A DNA stretch of 64,000 bases from Pseudogymnoascus destructans (taxonomy: Eukaryota; Ascomycota; Leotiomycetes; Thelebolales; Thelebolaceae): contig NW_020167543.1 of assembly GCF_001641265.1 (NCBI RefSeq), positions 1 through 64,000 on the forward strand. The letters are read 5' to 3'. Under the pieces are notes generated by a model. The model was not told the DNA's origin and did not search any database. It saw only the letters and a list, made by a program, of their open reading frames with translations. Every line of letters begins with the position of its first letter. Positions within the stretch are counted from its first letter, which is position 1. The translations under genes were made by a program, and so were the position numbers. Below, in pieces: positions 22,011 to 33,252 of the stretch.

Positions 22011-22986
22011 GGTGAGACCTGCAATACTCGAGGTTCTACAGTTTCTCAGAGTTCACCAGACGATGCGGACTCAACTCTAGGCGCGGACTACCAAAAATAT
22101 CCTCTTCAGGGCTTTCTCACGTGTGTGAGGATTGGACGGGAGACGACTTACAACCTAGAGTTCAAGCTGCAAGATCTTCCAGATTCGTTCAGGCCATCAA
22201 TTGGTCTCCACATATCAAATCGCACATCTAGCGGGGAATCAGTTGGAGGATCAATGAATTCACGGGTTTGCACATCCCATGCAAAGAGGTCGCGGCCAGC
22301 TCTGCAGAAGCAGATAAAGCGACCGCCTTTGCGAGAACGAATTGCAAACAGACCTGGTATGCAATCGACATATTCAGAAGACGACGATGGCCTGTTGATA
22401 CAGCTGAAAGAGAAAGACAAATTATCATCGGACGAAATTGCAAAGTTCTTCCCAGGAAGGACCAAAGTGACGTTGCAAGTGCGCTACTCCACAAAGCTGC
22501 AGAACCACTCGCAGATGTCGAAGTACAAGAAAGGCAAGGGAATATGCTCATCAGGGTTTTTAATGGACTTGCTTGATCCACAGCTTCGAGATGCCCTTCC
22601 TTCCACATCATCTCTAGCAGCAACTGCCGACTTCACCACGGGTCCTCACAGAGACATACTATCAACTAGGAACAAAGAGCATACAACACTGCAACTGCAT
22701 TGTGGCAGCCAAGGAGTGGAAAGCGATACAGATGAGATCTGCGACGTTGAAGCGCTTCTTGCCAAGTTGACAGTACGTAATGTGGTTTGGTACCTCGTGA
22801 AGTGGGAAGGCTTTGGTGATGATAAAAATATGTGGCAGGAACAGGACGACATTAGTTCGGATCTCGTTGACAATTTTGAGGCGAGCTATCAAGGGAACTT
22901 CGGTGTGGAATTACTCAAGAAGCGAGAACTAAGAGGGAAAATTGAATATTTTGTAAAATGGAAGGGCCGTCCAATGAGTGAGAATT
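22011..22986 (+). pseudogene. SANT/Myb plus double-chromodomain protein, 5' part (split gene)
   Basis: The frame is open from the A2 junction through an inner ATG at 22125. A SANT/Myb-like helical domain (YSEDDDGLLIQLKEK...IAKFFPGRTKVTLQVRY) lies at 22370-22490. Two chromodomain-like blocks follow: VWYLVKWEGFGDDKNMW (22780-22835) and IEYFVKWKGRPMSEN (22940-22986). The second stops at the LTR-B insertion. Its missing end (SWEKEDTIHSE, then IKEFEAR after one TGA) lies beyond the two LTRs at 24796-24832. The product would be a chromatin-binding or TE-derived DNA-binding protein. The N-terminus was lost at the A2 junction. Confidence 0.6.
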
Positions 22987-23879
22987 GTCATACTGACATT
23001 CGTTGCACTCAGTTTGCTATCAAACTCAAGAGCAAACTTAGAAATCTCCTCCTCAAACCTACAAGTCACTATACATATTTTGGCTTGTCACACCAACAAC
23101 AAGAGCAATACTATTCAACGATTGCTACAACCCTCTATGATTCATTACATGTCATTGCTCCTTAGTTACTGGGCCGATATTACCACATAGCATATCTCTA
23201 CAACCCTCTATGATTCATTACATGACATCACTCATACTACCACATGACATATCTCTACCAACTAGAGGCCTAGGAGCATGAACGATAGCTCTAAAAGCTC
23301 CTACGAACCTCAATGATTCATTACACGTCATCGCTCCTTAGTTACCCACAAGATTGGTTAAGTTATGACATATTTTGTCTATAGGGGTACTCTGACCTTG
23401 GACCTCCTTTCACTTCCTATAGCCTAGGAACCTAGGAGATGGTTCTATGGGATTCTCTTACGTCGACTACAGTTACCAAGCCTGGTTAGTCATGGAAAGT
23501 CTTGGAAAATGAGAGAACTACACTCCTTTAGCATAAATAGGATTGCCCTTTCCTTAAGAAAGGGCAAGCAGACAATACAGTAAATCGACTATCACATACT
23601 TCCACGTCTTTTCCAAGCTTCCAAGCATTGATCTTGTTACTCCTTGTTTCTGAAAAGTCAGTGAGGTGCTAACCTCTGACTTATCCCTGAGTTCTCAGAC
23701 TCAACATTTGTTACAACTTGTCTAAACCACTCCACTACATCATACACCTGATTGCTGCGTTGTGGAATAGTCTAAACTACAACTCTTTGGCTCTGTTTCC
23801 TAAGACAGTGTGTTGTCTTAGTAAAATCATCCCTTCCTTGGGTGGCTAGATTCTCACATCTGGTGCACCCACCATTACA
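22987..23879 (-). repeat. LTR-B solo LTR (left arm of a giant palindrome)
   Basis: This 893-bp unit reads, on the minus strand, TGTAATGGTGGG at its start and GTCAGTATGACA at its end, with the TG...CA ends of an LTR. It is nearly identical in reverse to 23897-24790. The same family occurs at 33253-34828, 53531-53912 (with a perfect 5-bp TSD) and 60388-60496. No internal coding region of the family is in the window. Confidence 0.75.
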
Positions 23880-23896
23880 CTTCTCCCAGGAATTCT
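23880..23896. other. 17-bp host spacer between inverted LTR-B copies
   Basis: The spacer reads CTTCTCCCAGGAATTCT. Its reverse complement joins the two halves of the chromodomain exon in frame; see the inversion finding. Confidence 0.7.
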
Positions 23897-24790
23897 TGTA
23901 ATGGTGGGTGCACCAGATGTGAGAATCTAGCCACCCAAGGAAGGGATGATTTTACTAAGACAACACACTGTCTTAGGAAACAGAGCCAAAGAGTTGTAGT
24001 TTAGACTATTCCACAACGCAGCAATCAGGTGTATGATGTAGTGGAGTGGTTTAGACAAGTTGTAACAAATGTTGAGTCTGAGAACTCAGGGATAAGTCAG
24101 AGGTTAGCACCTCACTGACTTTTCAGAAACAAGGAGTAACAAGATCAATGCTTGGAAGCTTGGAAAAGACGTGGAAGTATGTGATAGTCGATTTACTGTA
24201 TTGTCTGCTTGCCCTTTCTTAAGGAAAGGGCAATCCTATTTATGCTAAAGGAGTGTAGTTCTCTCATTTTCCAAGACTTTACATGACTTACCAGGCTTGG
24301 TAACTGTAGTCGACGTAAGAGAATCCCATAGAACCATCTCCTAGGTTCCTAGGCTATAGGAAGTGAAAGGAGGTCCAAGGTCAGAGTACCCCTATAGACA
24401 AAATATGTCATAACTTAACCAATCTTGTGGGTAACTAAGGAGCGATGACGTGTAATGAATCATAGAGGTTCGTAGGAGCTTTTAGAGCTATCGTTCATGC
24501 TCCTAGGCCTCTAGTTGGTAGAGATATGTCATGTGGTAGTATGAGTGATGTCATGTAATGAATCATAGAGGGTTGTAGAGATATGCTATGTGGTAATATT
24601 GGCCCAGTAACTAAGGAGCGATGACGTGTAATGAATCATAGATGGTTGTAGCAATCGTTGAGTAGTATTGCTCTTGTTGTTGGTGTGATAAGCCAAAATA
24701 TGTATAGTGACTTGTAGGTTTGAGGAGGAGATTTCCAAGTTTGCTCTTGAGTTTGATAGCAAACTGAGTGCAACGAATGTCAGTATGACA
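23897..24790 (+). repeat. LTR-B solo LTR (right arm of a giant palindrome)
   Basis: An 894-bp copy in plus orientation starting TGTAATGG and ending GTATGACA. It mirrors 22987-23879. It is flanked by ATTCT (left) and AGAAG (right). Confidence 0.75.
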
Positions 24791-24870
24791 AGAAGGAAGA
24801 TACAATACACTCTGAATGAATTAAAGAGTTTGAGGCAAGGTGATGGAGGAAGTCATTGCATTGTATCTTA
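24791..24870 (+). pseudogene. 3' end of the split chromodomain gene
   Basis: After the LTR, codons for KEDTIHSE, an in-frame TGA, then IKEFEAR complete the chromodomain interrupted at 22986. Further TGA codons follow, so the original C-terminus is close or decayed. Confidence 0.55.
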
Positions 24871-25282
24871 GGGCTAGCGGGTATTTGCATACACAAGAGA
24901 TGGGTTCCGTTTGGCGATAGATATGTTCCGGCCCAACCGTGAGTTATACTCGCTCATGAGCTGGCCGGCCCAACCGTGAATTTTTTGACTTCTGGTTGGG
25001 CCAGCCAGCTTGTAAGCTGGCCCAACGATAAATAGGAGTAATTGACCAACTGAACTATGTAATATTCCCTACTGTGTCTTCGCATGCCTGCTGTTACGAT
25101 TATAGCTTACGGTTATTACGGTTATTACAGTTGTTACGGTTGTTATGGTTGTTATGGTTGTTACGGGTGCAGCCTTAGCCACCAAGGCTACAACCGCTAA
25201 GCGGACAACTGTATATTACGAGGAATAGCCTCACCTTCCTTCCTTCCTCTTCTTCTTCTCTCTTTAGATTCAATCTAGCTTA
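24871..25282. other. Noncoding stretch with inverted and simple repeats
   Basis: An imperfect inverted repeat around GGCCCAACC (24961-25025) and a (GGTTGTTAC/GGTTATTAC)n tract at 25090-25170 are present. No gene is recognised. Confidence 0.5.
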
Positions 25283-25642
25283 TTATTCTCCGGACTGGCT
25301 TCTTGACCTCCGTGACCATCGTAACACCCGCTTCCTACGAGGCCTCTCAACTAAAGCTATTTCTGTACGGGTAGCTAGACCTGATAAGTTGCCACAGTTA
25401 TGGTCATCATTATGGCAGTGTATACTACACTCCTTAGCCTCCTTATAACACCGGCACCTCTTTGTACTACATTGCCCTTTGCATTGACATGATATCCCAA
25501 CCTGTGCACCTGTAGAAGCTTCTCTTGCTGCAAGCCCTAATGTTACTTGCTTTATAGAAGTAGTAATTATGATATCTGACCATAGAGCTTGCTCTACAAC
25601 CCCAAGTGATTTTGTATGTATAAGGCACCGGCGGTCACCCAC
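25283..25642 (-). pseudogene. Cysteine-rich CXC-type C-terminal fragment, probably of a transposable element
   Basis: A frame of about 119 codons carries a dense cysteine block: CQCKGQCSTKRCRCYKEAKE, then CSIHCHNDDHNCGNL, followed by a basic Arg-rich tail. The spacing resembles CXC/tesmin-like zinc-binding repeats. Similar blocks end some fungal transposon-encoded proteins, as I recall. The N-terminal residues overlap a 5S-like sequence (25628-25653), so the true upstream part is missing. The function cannot be stated. Confidence 0.4.
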
Positions 25643-25653
25643 CCAACTACTGA
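25628..25653 (-). pseudogene. Short 5S rRNA-like fragment
   Basis: The minus strand reads AGTAGTTGGGTGGGTGACCG in the same context as the fragment at 17404-17450, and similarity to that fragment extends about 15 bp upstream. It diverges after GCCGG. Confidence 0.4.
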
Positions 25654-26650
25654 TCTACCAATCTTAAGGTTATGTATAGAGAGTGGATGGGATGCCCAGG
25701 TCTCTTGAGTCTATGGTCGTATGTGATAATTACTTGTGTAACGTCTGTCCCTATGCATCAAAGAATCACAGACTCTTCTAGATCAGTAAGTTTCCTTAAG
25801 TTGGCAGACATATCACATCGTGACTTCTTTGTAACGCTGGCTACTACCCAGGGTAATAGTCACAGAGGTTTCGTTGCATAAAGTTTACTTATCAGAGGAG
25901 GCAGGGGATCAGACACAAAGGCTTTCGTAAAACACGTTACAGTATATAAAGAATACTATATTGAGTTGGCACGAAGCTCCTATACTAAGAAATACTATCT
26001 GCTTATATAGTGGCGTCGTGCCAAATGGATCCTGTCTGCTACCCAGACGATCCCTAGATGATACCTAGATGCTCCTTATACGATCCTGGATCCCCCCAGG
26101 ATCGAAGTCACGTGGCTCTGGTTCTCATATGCTGGATTACAGTATGTAGAACAGGGTAAAAACGATGCAATTGTTTTTTTTTGCTATTCTAATGGAACTA
26201 CGCATACTTTTTATAGGCTCTACATAACTCCCAGTAACCCCCCGAGGCTTCCGAGTAAGCCGCCCCTTCCGCTGCAGAGTTTCACCAGAATTGTGAGAAC
26301 CATGGTTGAGTCCCCTAGTTCGGTGAGAGCCATGGGACAGCTCGGGCCCATGGTGGAGATTCTCTGGTTTCTAGAACCACAAACACAGATTTTTCTCCGG
26401 CCTCCGGCCCGATTTCCAACACAGCTTCTCATCCAATCCCTTGTCTGACGCTAATGGTGGGCTAAGCCGTAACATTCTTGCCGTCGCGTCAGTGACGGAG
26501 GGTAGTCTCAGGGATATTGTATATATTCGCTGCACTTCGTACAGAAAGCTTAGTATCTTTTTTTAAAGCTTCGATCGCAAGGATCAATCGGGACTCTCGT
26601 AAAGAATATTCAAATGATGTTAAAGGTAAAGGGTAGAAAATGTGGGGAAA
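25654..26650. other. No recognisable gene
   Basis: About 1 kb with direct repeats around ACGATCCCTAGATG (26045-26095) and no supported coding region. Confidence 0.4.
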
Positions 26651-26651
26651 G

Positions 26652-26693
26652 TGCGCCACTCGTTGACATGCGCCACTCGTTATACAAATACGT
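26652..26693. mobile_element. Orphan pogo-type terminus
   Basis: Reading inward from the right, ACGTATTTGTATAACGAG begins next to a TA at 26694-26695, and the motif TGCGCCACTCGT occurs twice, at 26652 and 26669, 17 bp apart. This is the terminus layout of the pogo elements here. I find no matching left end in the window, so it is a remnant or one end of a badly decayed copy. Confidence 0.5.
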
Positions 26694-26711
26694 TATGCTA
26701 TTCCGTTTACA

Positions 26712-29062
26712 ATGTCCTTCCAAACGCTTCCCACAGAAATTATAGCTCTGATCCCAAGGTTGGAAATCGATCGACGATCAAATCAATCAAATCGATCTTC
26801 TAGTCGAATCGATCAAATCGATTGGTCGATCGATTTCCAACCCTGTCTGTTCCTAGAGTGCCTCCCAGATTTTACGTCACTATTATCGATGATCGAAACC
26901 TGCTGGCTTTCTTACCGCGCATATAAGATACGTAGCGATGTGATAGTCTGCGCTATATTTGAGCGTAGCTGTATACCTGTTATTAGGGCATATGCTGCTC
27001 TACCACCGGTAACTCGCAAATGCCGACGAGAGTATATTAGAAAGAAATTTCGGTCAGCCTACGAATCACCACTTGGATTAGGATTGATTATTCGACGAAA
27101 CATATCGAAATCTACCGCTATAGTAATCCTTCGAAAAGCTTACGACGTGGGCATGGACTCGAAGAGGCCCCTGCGCATACTCTGCCTCGATGGAGGCGGG
27201 GTGCGCGGCATCTCGTCTCTTTACATCTTGAAGGAACTTATGGGGCAGGCTAGGCGAGAGAGAGAGACTGGCCCAGAGGAAATCAAAAGTCTTCGCCCAT
27301 GCGACTTTTTTGACTTGATCTGTGGCACTAGCACTGGGGGGATGATCGCTCTGATGTTGGGCAGAATGAAGATGGTACGAACCCCTTCCCATAGTCTCTA
27401 TCATCAGTACTCCAGCTGACCGCTTACCAGAATGTCGGCGATGCAATCACATTCTATGAGCAGATGTCCAAAGAGATCTTCACCTCCAAATCGGAGAATC
27501 CAGAAGCGGCTTTCGACCATAGGATTCTTGTAAAATCTATCAAAGACGTCATCACCTGCCCATCTGTCCGCCTGGATGCAGAGTCAATTCTCAAAGATGA
27601 AGACGAGCATAACACAAAGACCTTTGTTGTCTCCACGTCTCTCCAGGGTACTGGCGCCACCGCAGTCCGTATGCGCACATACGGCACCAAGACTTCTGAC
27701 CCTTTCGAAGCTAAAATTTGGGAGGCTGCCCGCGCTACATCCGCAGCCCCAACTATCTTTGAGCCTATCACTATCGACCGCATTAAATATGGAGACGGTG
27801 GGACTGGCTGGAACAATCCTGCGGAAGAGGCAGTCAACGAAGCAAATCGAATCTGGCCTAATAGACCAATCGGATGTCTGGTCAGTATAGGCACGGGTCT
27901 AGAAGATCCAGCGCAACTAAGAGACAAAGAGGACAAAGGGAAGGACGATTTCGCCCGGAAATTCATCAAAATAACGGCCCCAAAGTCGTCTTTCAAATTG
28001 GCCGTTGCAGAGTATTGTGTTAAGATCCTAACGAGCTGTGAAAAGATCCATCAACGCCTGGATGGGAATCCGGCGATGTATGGCATTGACGGCCGCTACT
28101 TCCGACTCAACGTCCCACAAGGAATGTCGAAAATCGGCCTGGAGGAGTGGGATAAATTGGATGAAATAAAAGCCCTCACCCACTCGTATATGGACACTGG
28201 AGACTGCTTACGCATGAAACAGAAAATAGCAAAGACTCTACTTGATCCTCAGTGCGCCGTTAAGGCACATGAGCGTGACAAAAATGGGTATACCGCACTG
28301 GATCGTGCAGCCTTGAAAGGTGACGTCGAGGAAATTCAGATCCAATGGGACCAGGGAGCCGACCTTGATGCAATCGAGCCTAGAAAAGGATATACTCCGC
28401 TCATCGAGACTATTGATCGAAACCAGTTCGACGCATTCAAGGCCCTGATTGCATTTGGTGCAAACGTGAACAAGCCCAACCGCGATCAACACTCTCCGTT
28501 ATATTTCTGCTTGAACTGGAGGAAGGACTTCATGTTTGGATTCACACTTATCAATGAACCTGGCATCGACGTGAACGGGACAGACAAGGATGACCGCACG
28601 CCTCTGATGTTAGCGGCCATGACTGACTCACTACCATTCGCTGACCTCATACTCAACCAAGGAGCCAACGTCAATGCGAAAGACAAGAATGGTATGACGG
28701 CAATGCATTTTGCGGCTATGGTCCAATCTAAAAAAGTTATGATTAGACTGCTCAAAGGCGGAGCGGATATAAACGCCCAAAACAATTCGGGCCAAACGCC
28801 ACTGCGTATCGCGGTTAACAGTCCTGCCACCCAGAGTTTGGACTGGTTACTGAAAAACGGCGCGAATGTTGATATCGCGGACAAGAACAACCAGACACCA
28901 TTGCAGGCTGCGAAGGCCATGAACAAGGGAGTTTGTGTCCGGCAGCTGGAAGAATACGCAAATCTTGCTCCCATGGGCGGAAGCGCAGAGAATGTGCAGG
29001 CAGCTCTAGCTGGACTTCGAATTGAGGATGCACCAGATGGTACAGATGAGGAATACTGTTAG
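26712..29062 (+). CDS. Patatin-like phospholipase with C-terminal ankyrin repeats; F-box-like N-terminus
   Basis: Exons 26712-27374 and 27431-29062 are joined by a clean 56-nt intron (GTACGA...CTGAC...CCAG), giving 764 residues. The patatin domain starts at an inner ATG (27153, MDSKRPLRILCLDGGG): DGGGVRG forms the oxyanion hole, GTSTGG the Ser nucleophile, and YGDGGTG near 27790 supplies the Asp. Six to seven ankyrin repeats fill 28260-28950. This architecture is known from fungal lipases and NLR-like defence proteins, but no NB-ARC/NACHT domain is present here. The first 147 residues start like an F-box (FQTLPTEIIALI) and contain a 99-nt in-frame insertion with an 18-bp inverted repeat. Whether the F-box part belongs to the mature protein is uncertain; the 617-residue version is the safe core. 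Confidence 0.75.
26758..26842. repeat. Small palindromic insertion inside an F-box-like frame
   Basis: Perfect 18-bp arms (26758-26775, GGTTGGAAATCGATCGAC, and 26825-26842) surround a GATCAAATC-rich core. The frame stays open through it. Confidence 0.7.
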
Positions 29063-29868
29063 GAATGCTGCAAGGCACCAAAGAATGATAGGAACAGCTT
29101 AATTGGTTTGGAAACAATGCGAACCACTAGCCTCTCATAGGCTATGGTACGCCATGTATTTATCTTCAGGTTCCTCCTCCCCGTTGACGTGATGGAACCC
29201 GCTGTGGACTACATATGTGTTGAGGGGAACCGGACGCTTCCCGAGGATTTTGGTGGTGTCTCACCAATTTCCGAGCGGGATCGTCCGACTTCCCGGGTTG
29301 GCTGGTGGTGTGGGCTATACGAAGCCACCAGTTCTCAGGCCAGCTGAGCTCTTGAGAGCTTCCAGCTGATCAGGGCTTTGGGGGCGCCCCTGAAGCTCTA
29401 CAAATACTGTACGTAGGCCCGTAGAAATAGTGTAATAATTCAATCAATTAATCTGACGGGACAGGAGCCTCACAGTAGAATACAGTATTTTAGGGGTAGA
29501 AATCTGGTCTCTTGGATCAGACTCCTCGTGCGCGATAGACGGTGACGAGAGAGAAGTCAGAGCCTGGCCGATAGATGTATGTGAATTAGAAGATGTCGCG
29601 GTGGGAGTGGCAAGCGCCGTCGAGTGCGTTACTTCTCGGACTGCTGTCACGATTGCGTCACGAGCGACTGGGTGGTTTTCAAAGTATCGGGTAGTGTTCT
29701 CGTTCCGTAGCCAGCGGACCCAGACTTAACCGCCTGAGAGGCTATCAGCAATGCTACGTTTGAAGGAAATGGGAGAAGTGTATGATGGATGCTAGACCTT
29801 GTCAACCTCTGAGGTGTTCAAAATATTCAGCTCTGAATCTTCGTCTGGATCTGGACGAGCCATCAAGT
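29063..29868. other. Intergenic, no recognisable gene
   Basis: About 800 bp between the patatin gene and pogo-A. Only short frames without motifs are present. Confidence 0.45.
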
Positions 29869-29870
29869 TA

Positions 29871-31659
29871 AGCTCGGCACCCTAGTTTTCGTCACCCCCC
29901 CGTTCTCGTCACCCTTCCGGAATCAACACCTTTCATTATGATAGCTAAATAAATACAACGAATATCACTCTAATTGCCACTCAAATGTCATAGATTCTAG
30001 AGTCATATTTGATCTAATCTCTGTAGCTTTTTGGGCTGCAAATTCTGTAACCTTTCCTTTTCTTTGTGCCTCCAAAGCAGCTGCTTCGTCCAATGCCTTC
30101 TTAATACTTTCTATATTTGCAAAGCGTGAATTTGGATCAACAGTTATTCTCTTCCGTGGCTTCTTTGCCTGCAGACTCTCTATCTCAGCCTTCTGCCATT
30201 GAATTGTTGCCTCATGCCCTGCTTGGATTGCATTCAACCTCCCAATTGCCTCGCCTGCTTTCTGGATCACAAGCCTTTGCATCCGTGGTATTTTTGCAGC
30301 CTTGGTAATGCTCCGGACTGCTTCGAAAAGATGCTGTGGCTTCTGTGGGGTCCGAGTAACGTCGTAATCCAGAGAACGGGCACGTTTCCGACGTGGAGGA
30401 CTCTTTAGCTGGTTCTTGACTTGTGAGGAGTTGATAGCCTTAGCTGGATTCCAAGGATAGATACCAGCAGCACGCCAGCCGCCCCGGATAACACGCTCTG
30501 TAAGGCCCTCCTCTCGTGCATAGTGGTAGGCTGCAATAAAGCGAGCTTTCTTAACTGGGGCAGAGTCATCGAGTGCTGAGAGCTCCGTAATCATCTGGCA
30601 GTATTTGCCCTTGACAGGCGAGAAGCATGAGAGATCAAGCGGTTGCAAAACATGTGAAGAGTGTGCAGGTAGAAAGATAAGCTCAACTTGATGCTGTTTA
30701 CAGACCCAAAGGAATTCTACACTGACATGGCTGCCGTGGCCATCAAGGACAAGTATCCGGTATCCACCATCAATCGGCTTCGTTTCTGGTAGAAAAATCT
30801 TTTCTAGCCAAGTAACCCCAATCCGATTCGATGTCCATCCGTTTTCTGACGTCGTATATAACCAATCTGGCACGTTATCTGCTGTATACCACGTTGTTTG
30901 TAGGTCCTTCCCTTTGAAAATGACAAGGCAGCATGTCTTCTGGCCTATAGCTGAGATTGACTCAATAATTGAGACCCACTCACAATCCTGCGGAGCTTTC
31001 ACGTAAGTACGTGACTTTTTAGAGCTTGCAAGGACTTGTGTATTCGTACAAAGGCCAAGAGCAATACCTTGCTCATCCATATTCCAAATATTCTGAGGCT
31101 GGACTTGACGCTGCTCTTGAATACGGTGGAAGTGGTCGAAGAATGTGCGTAATTGCTCAGAACTCGTTCCCTCAATGCGAGAAGCTTCAATTCTCCTGCC
31201 TATAACAGAAGCAACGCGTGGATTCCGTTGTAGAAAGCTAGACACCTATTTCTTGCCAAGTGGCTCCGTCTCGCTGTTCATATGCAGAATGCGGGCGGCC
31301 ATTTCTCGCGCTCGTGCATGAGACGGAGGATATCCACGTGAGTCTTCCTCGAGGATCCAATCGGCAAGAAATTCCTCTTGCCCTGGCGTCAGTCTCTGCT
31401 GTTGTTCATGGCCAACGCATGTGTTTGTAGAGCCTTTGAGTCTCGAGGCGAGGGTCGTCCATGGGATATTATACGCCTTTGCAGCAGCTGATTGGGTAGA
31501 ATAAACACCAGATTCGAAATCCTTGATAGCTGATTGTATGGCAAACTCTCGGGTAGCGTTTTGAGACATGTTGTTGAGTAGGAAGAGTCGTGTTCTAGAC
31601 AGATGCGTCGAGGTGGGGTGACGAGAACGGGGGGGTGACAAAAACTAGGGTGCCGAGCT
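29871..31659 (-). mobile_element. pogo-A DNA transposon (1789 bp)
   Basis: 44-bp TIRs (29871-29914 and 31616-31659, one mismatch) start AGCTCGGCACCCTAG. They are flanked by TA on both sides (29869-29870, 31660-31661), as in Tc1/mariner-pogo elements. The motif CGTCACCC occurs twice in each TIR, 17 bp apart. One transposase gene fills the interior on the minus strand. Confidence 0.92.
29965..31569 (-). pseudogene. pogo-A transposase with one nonsense codon
   Basis: The 534-codon frame is uninterrupted except for a TAG at 31246-31248. It starts MSQNATREF (an ATG 24 codons upstream lies in the TIR). A psq-type HTH (AIKDFESGVYSTQSAAAKAY) and a CENP-B-like DNA-binding segment (LTPGQEEFLADWILEE) come first. 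The catalytic core follows with the pogo-type acidic residues in WNMDEQG, VLDGHGSH and HSSHVLQPLD. A basic, coiled-coil-like C-terminus closes it. It would cut and paste the element at TA. The TAG sits at KK-stop-VSSFLQ, where related transposases have Trp in my reading (TGG to TAG). A single change separates it from an open frame, so the loss is recent. Confidence 0.9.
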
Positions 31660-32565
31660 TAATATGTGTCTTGGATCTGCTGTTTTAAGGGCCATGTAGT
31701 GGGGAAAGAGATGGTCAACGAGGAAATGACGTCTACGCGGTGCACGGGGGATTAGACCAATTTTGCAACTCTGACCTGACCACTTTAGCGTTGACCAAAT
31801 CCAAAAGGGGCTTGGTACCGACCGACCTTTGTCTAGGCCACAGGCTTGGCAGCCCATTTGGACGTCCGACTGCACACCTCTGGCCATTACTTGTCAGAGG
31901 TGTGCAATTCTGTATATAGTATAGCGTAGATTAGTCATAGCAATTGTGAACCTCATGTTGTGATACCATTCGTGGTACTATTCGTGATAAATGTGATAAT
32001 ATTGTACAATATACGACTATGGATACCCACCCCCCCAATCTAAATGATTCTCAGAATACTGAGAATAATCATCAACGCTCCATGAGCATCACTTGGGCAA
32101 CCCCAGCCCCAATCCCATCCATCAAGACAGCGACCCAGTCGCCGTCGCCGTCGCCATGGCCCCCCTTGCCCATACCTGGTCCTATGGGCCGCGCCCAATT
32201 CTCGCCGGCATCCTTGTCTATGGCGGCTGAGGACTATGCGACCGCAGCCCTCGCTGTCTCCAATTCCCAGCTCCCAAAACTCCCTCGAGCCTGGCCCCTT
32301 GCCCAGCCACATCTCACCGACAAGGAGAAGCTGACGGTTATCCAATTGCTCTTGGCCACAAAGAGCTTTTTGGCAAGGCCAGCAACACAGCTTTCTGGAA
32401 CGTTGTTGCTAGAGCGTTTATGTTTGTGTCTGAGAAGACACACACAACGCTCTGGCGGGTGGTCAAGGTCCTCATGATCAAGCAGAAGGAATACCTCCTA
32501 AACCACGGTAGCGGCGAGCAAGACAAGACAGACTCTATGTCTGATGCCATTGACGAATGGATCCA

Positions 32566-32974
32566 TGTAAGGATGCCTCCGTACCTAGATACTCGAAGAA
32601 CCTGTAAGGATGCCTCCGTACCTAGATACTCGAAGAACCTGTCTCAGAACTGTTACGGTCACTACAAGCATGGAATCCGACTCGGTGTGGTTTCGAAGCA
32701 GTAGAGGAGCACATAGCGAGTTACACTATAGTGGTGGATGGTAAGGGTGTAGGGTTCAGGGTCGATGCTGACCTGTTGTGGTGGAAGGATCAGGGCTAGG
32801 GTTGGGATAACCGAGTCGGGCCCGTTTCGGGTACTCAAGGAAACAGACTCAACGGGGTTCCCCATTCATCTTTTTTGTATCCTTTATAGTAGACCTATAG
32901 GATAGCATCCGTTTAGCCTCCGACTCGCACTCTCATTTGCTATTACTGTGAGCTGGGTGCCCTGTGTCCTTACA
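32566..32974 (+). repeat. Solo LTR of Gypsy A with 5-bp TSD
   Basis: 409 bp starting TGTAAGGATGCC and ending GTGTCCTTACA, flanked by ATCCA on both sides (32561-32565 and 32975-32979). The first 37 bp are tandemly duplicated (32566-32602 and 32603-32639). A perfect TSD around a single LTR means ordinary insertion followed by LTR-LTR recombination. Confidence 0.92.
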
Positions 32975-33252
32975 ATCCAGGTCCAAGACAAGCGGACGAG
33001 AAGAGACGCTGCCCGAAAGGCTGCCCAGGGCGCCGCCGAAGCCGAGACTGAGCACTCGCAGGCATGTCGAGAGTCCAGGTTCCAGACCTGGACCAAAAAA
33101 GATGCCCTTGCTGATGGGCAGGCGCCGTCGCCCAGACTGGCAGACGGGCAGGAAACGGATCCGGATCCAGATTCCGTCGACGACAACGACGACGAAACAG
33201 ACACTGCCTCAAGCGTCACACTGAGCAGGACACCAAGTCGTGCTGCCAGCTG

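Noticed and set aside
22987..24790. The palindrome as a large MITE or a hairpin RNA gene
   Set aside because: A separate copy of the same unit (53531-53912) has LTR-type ends and its own 5-bp TSD, so the arms are two solo LTRs.
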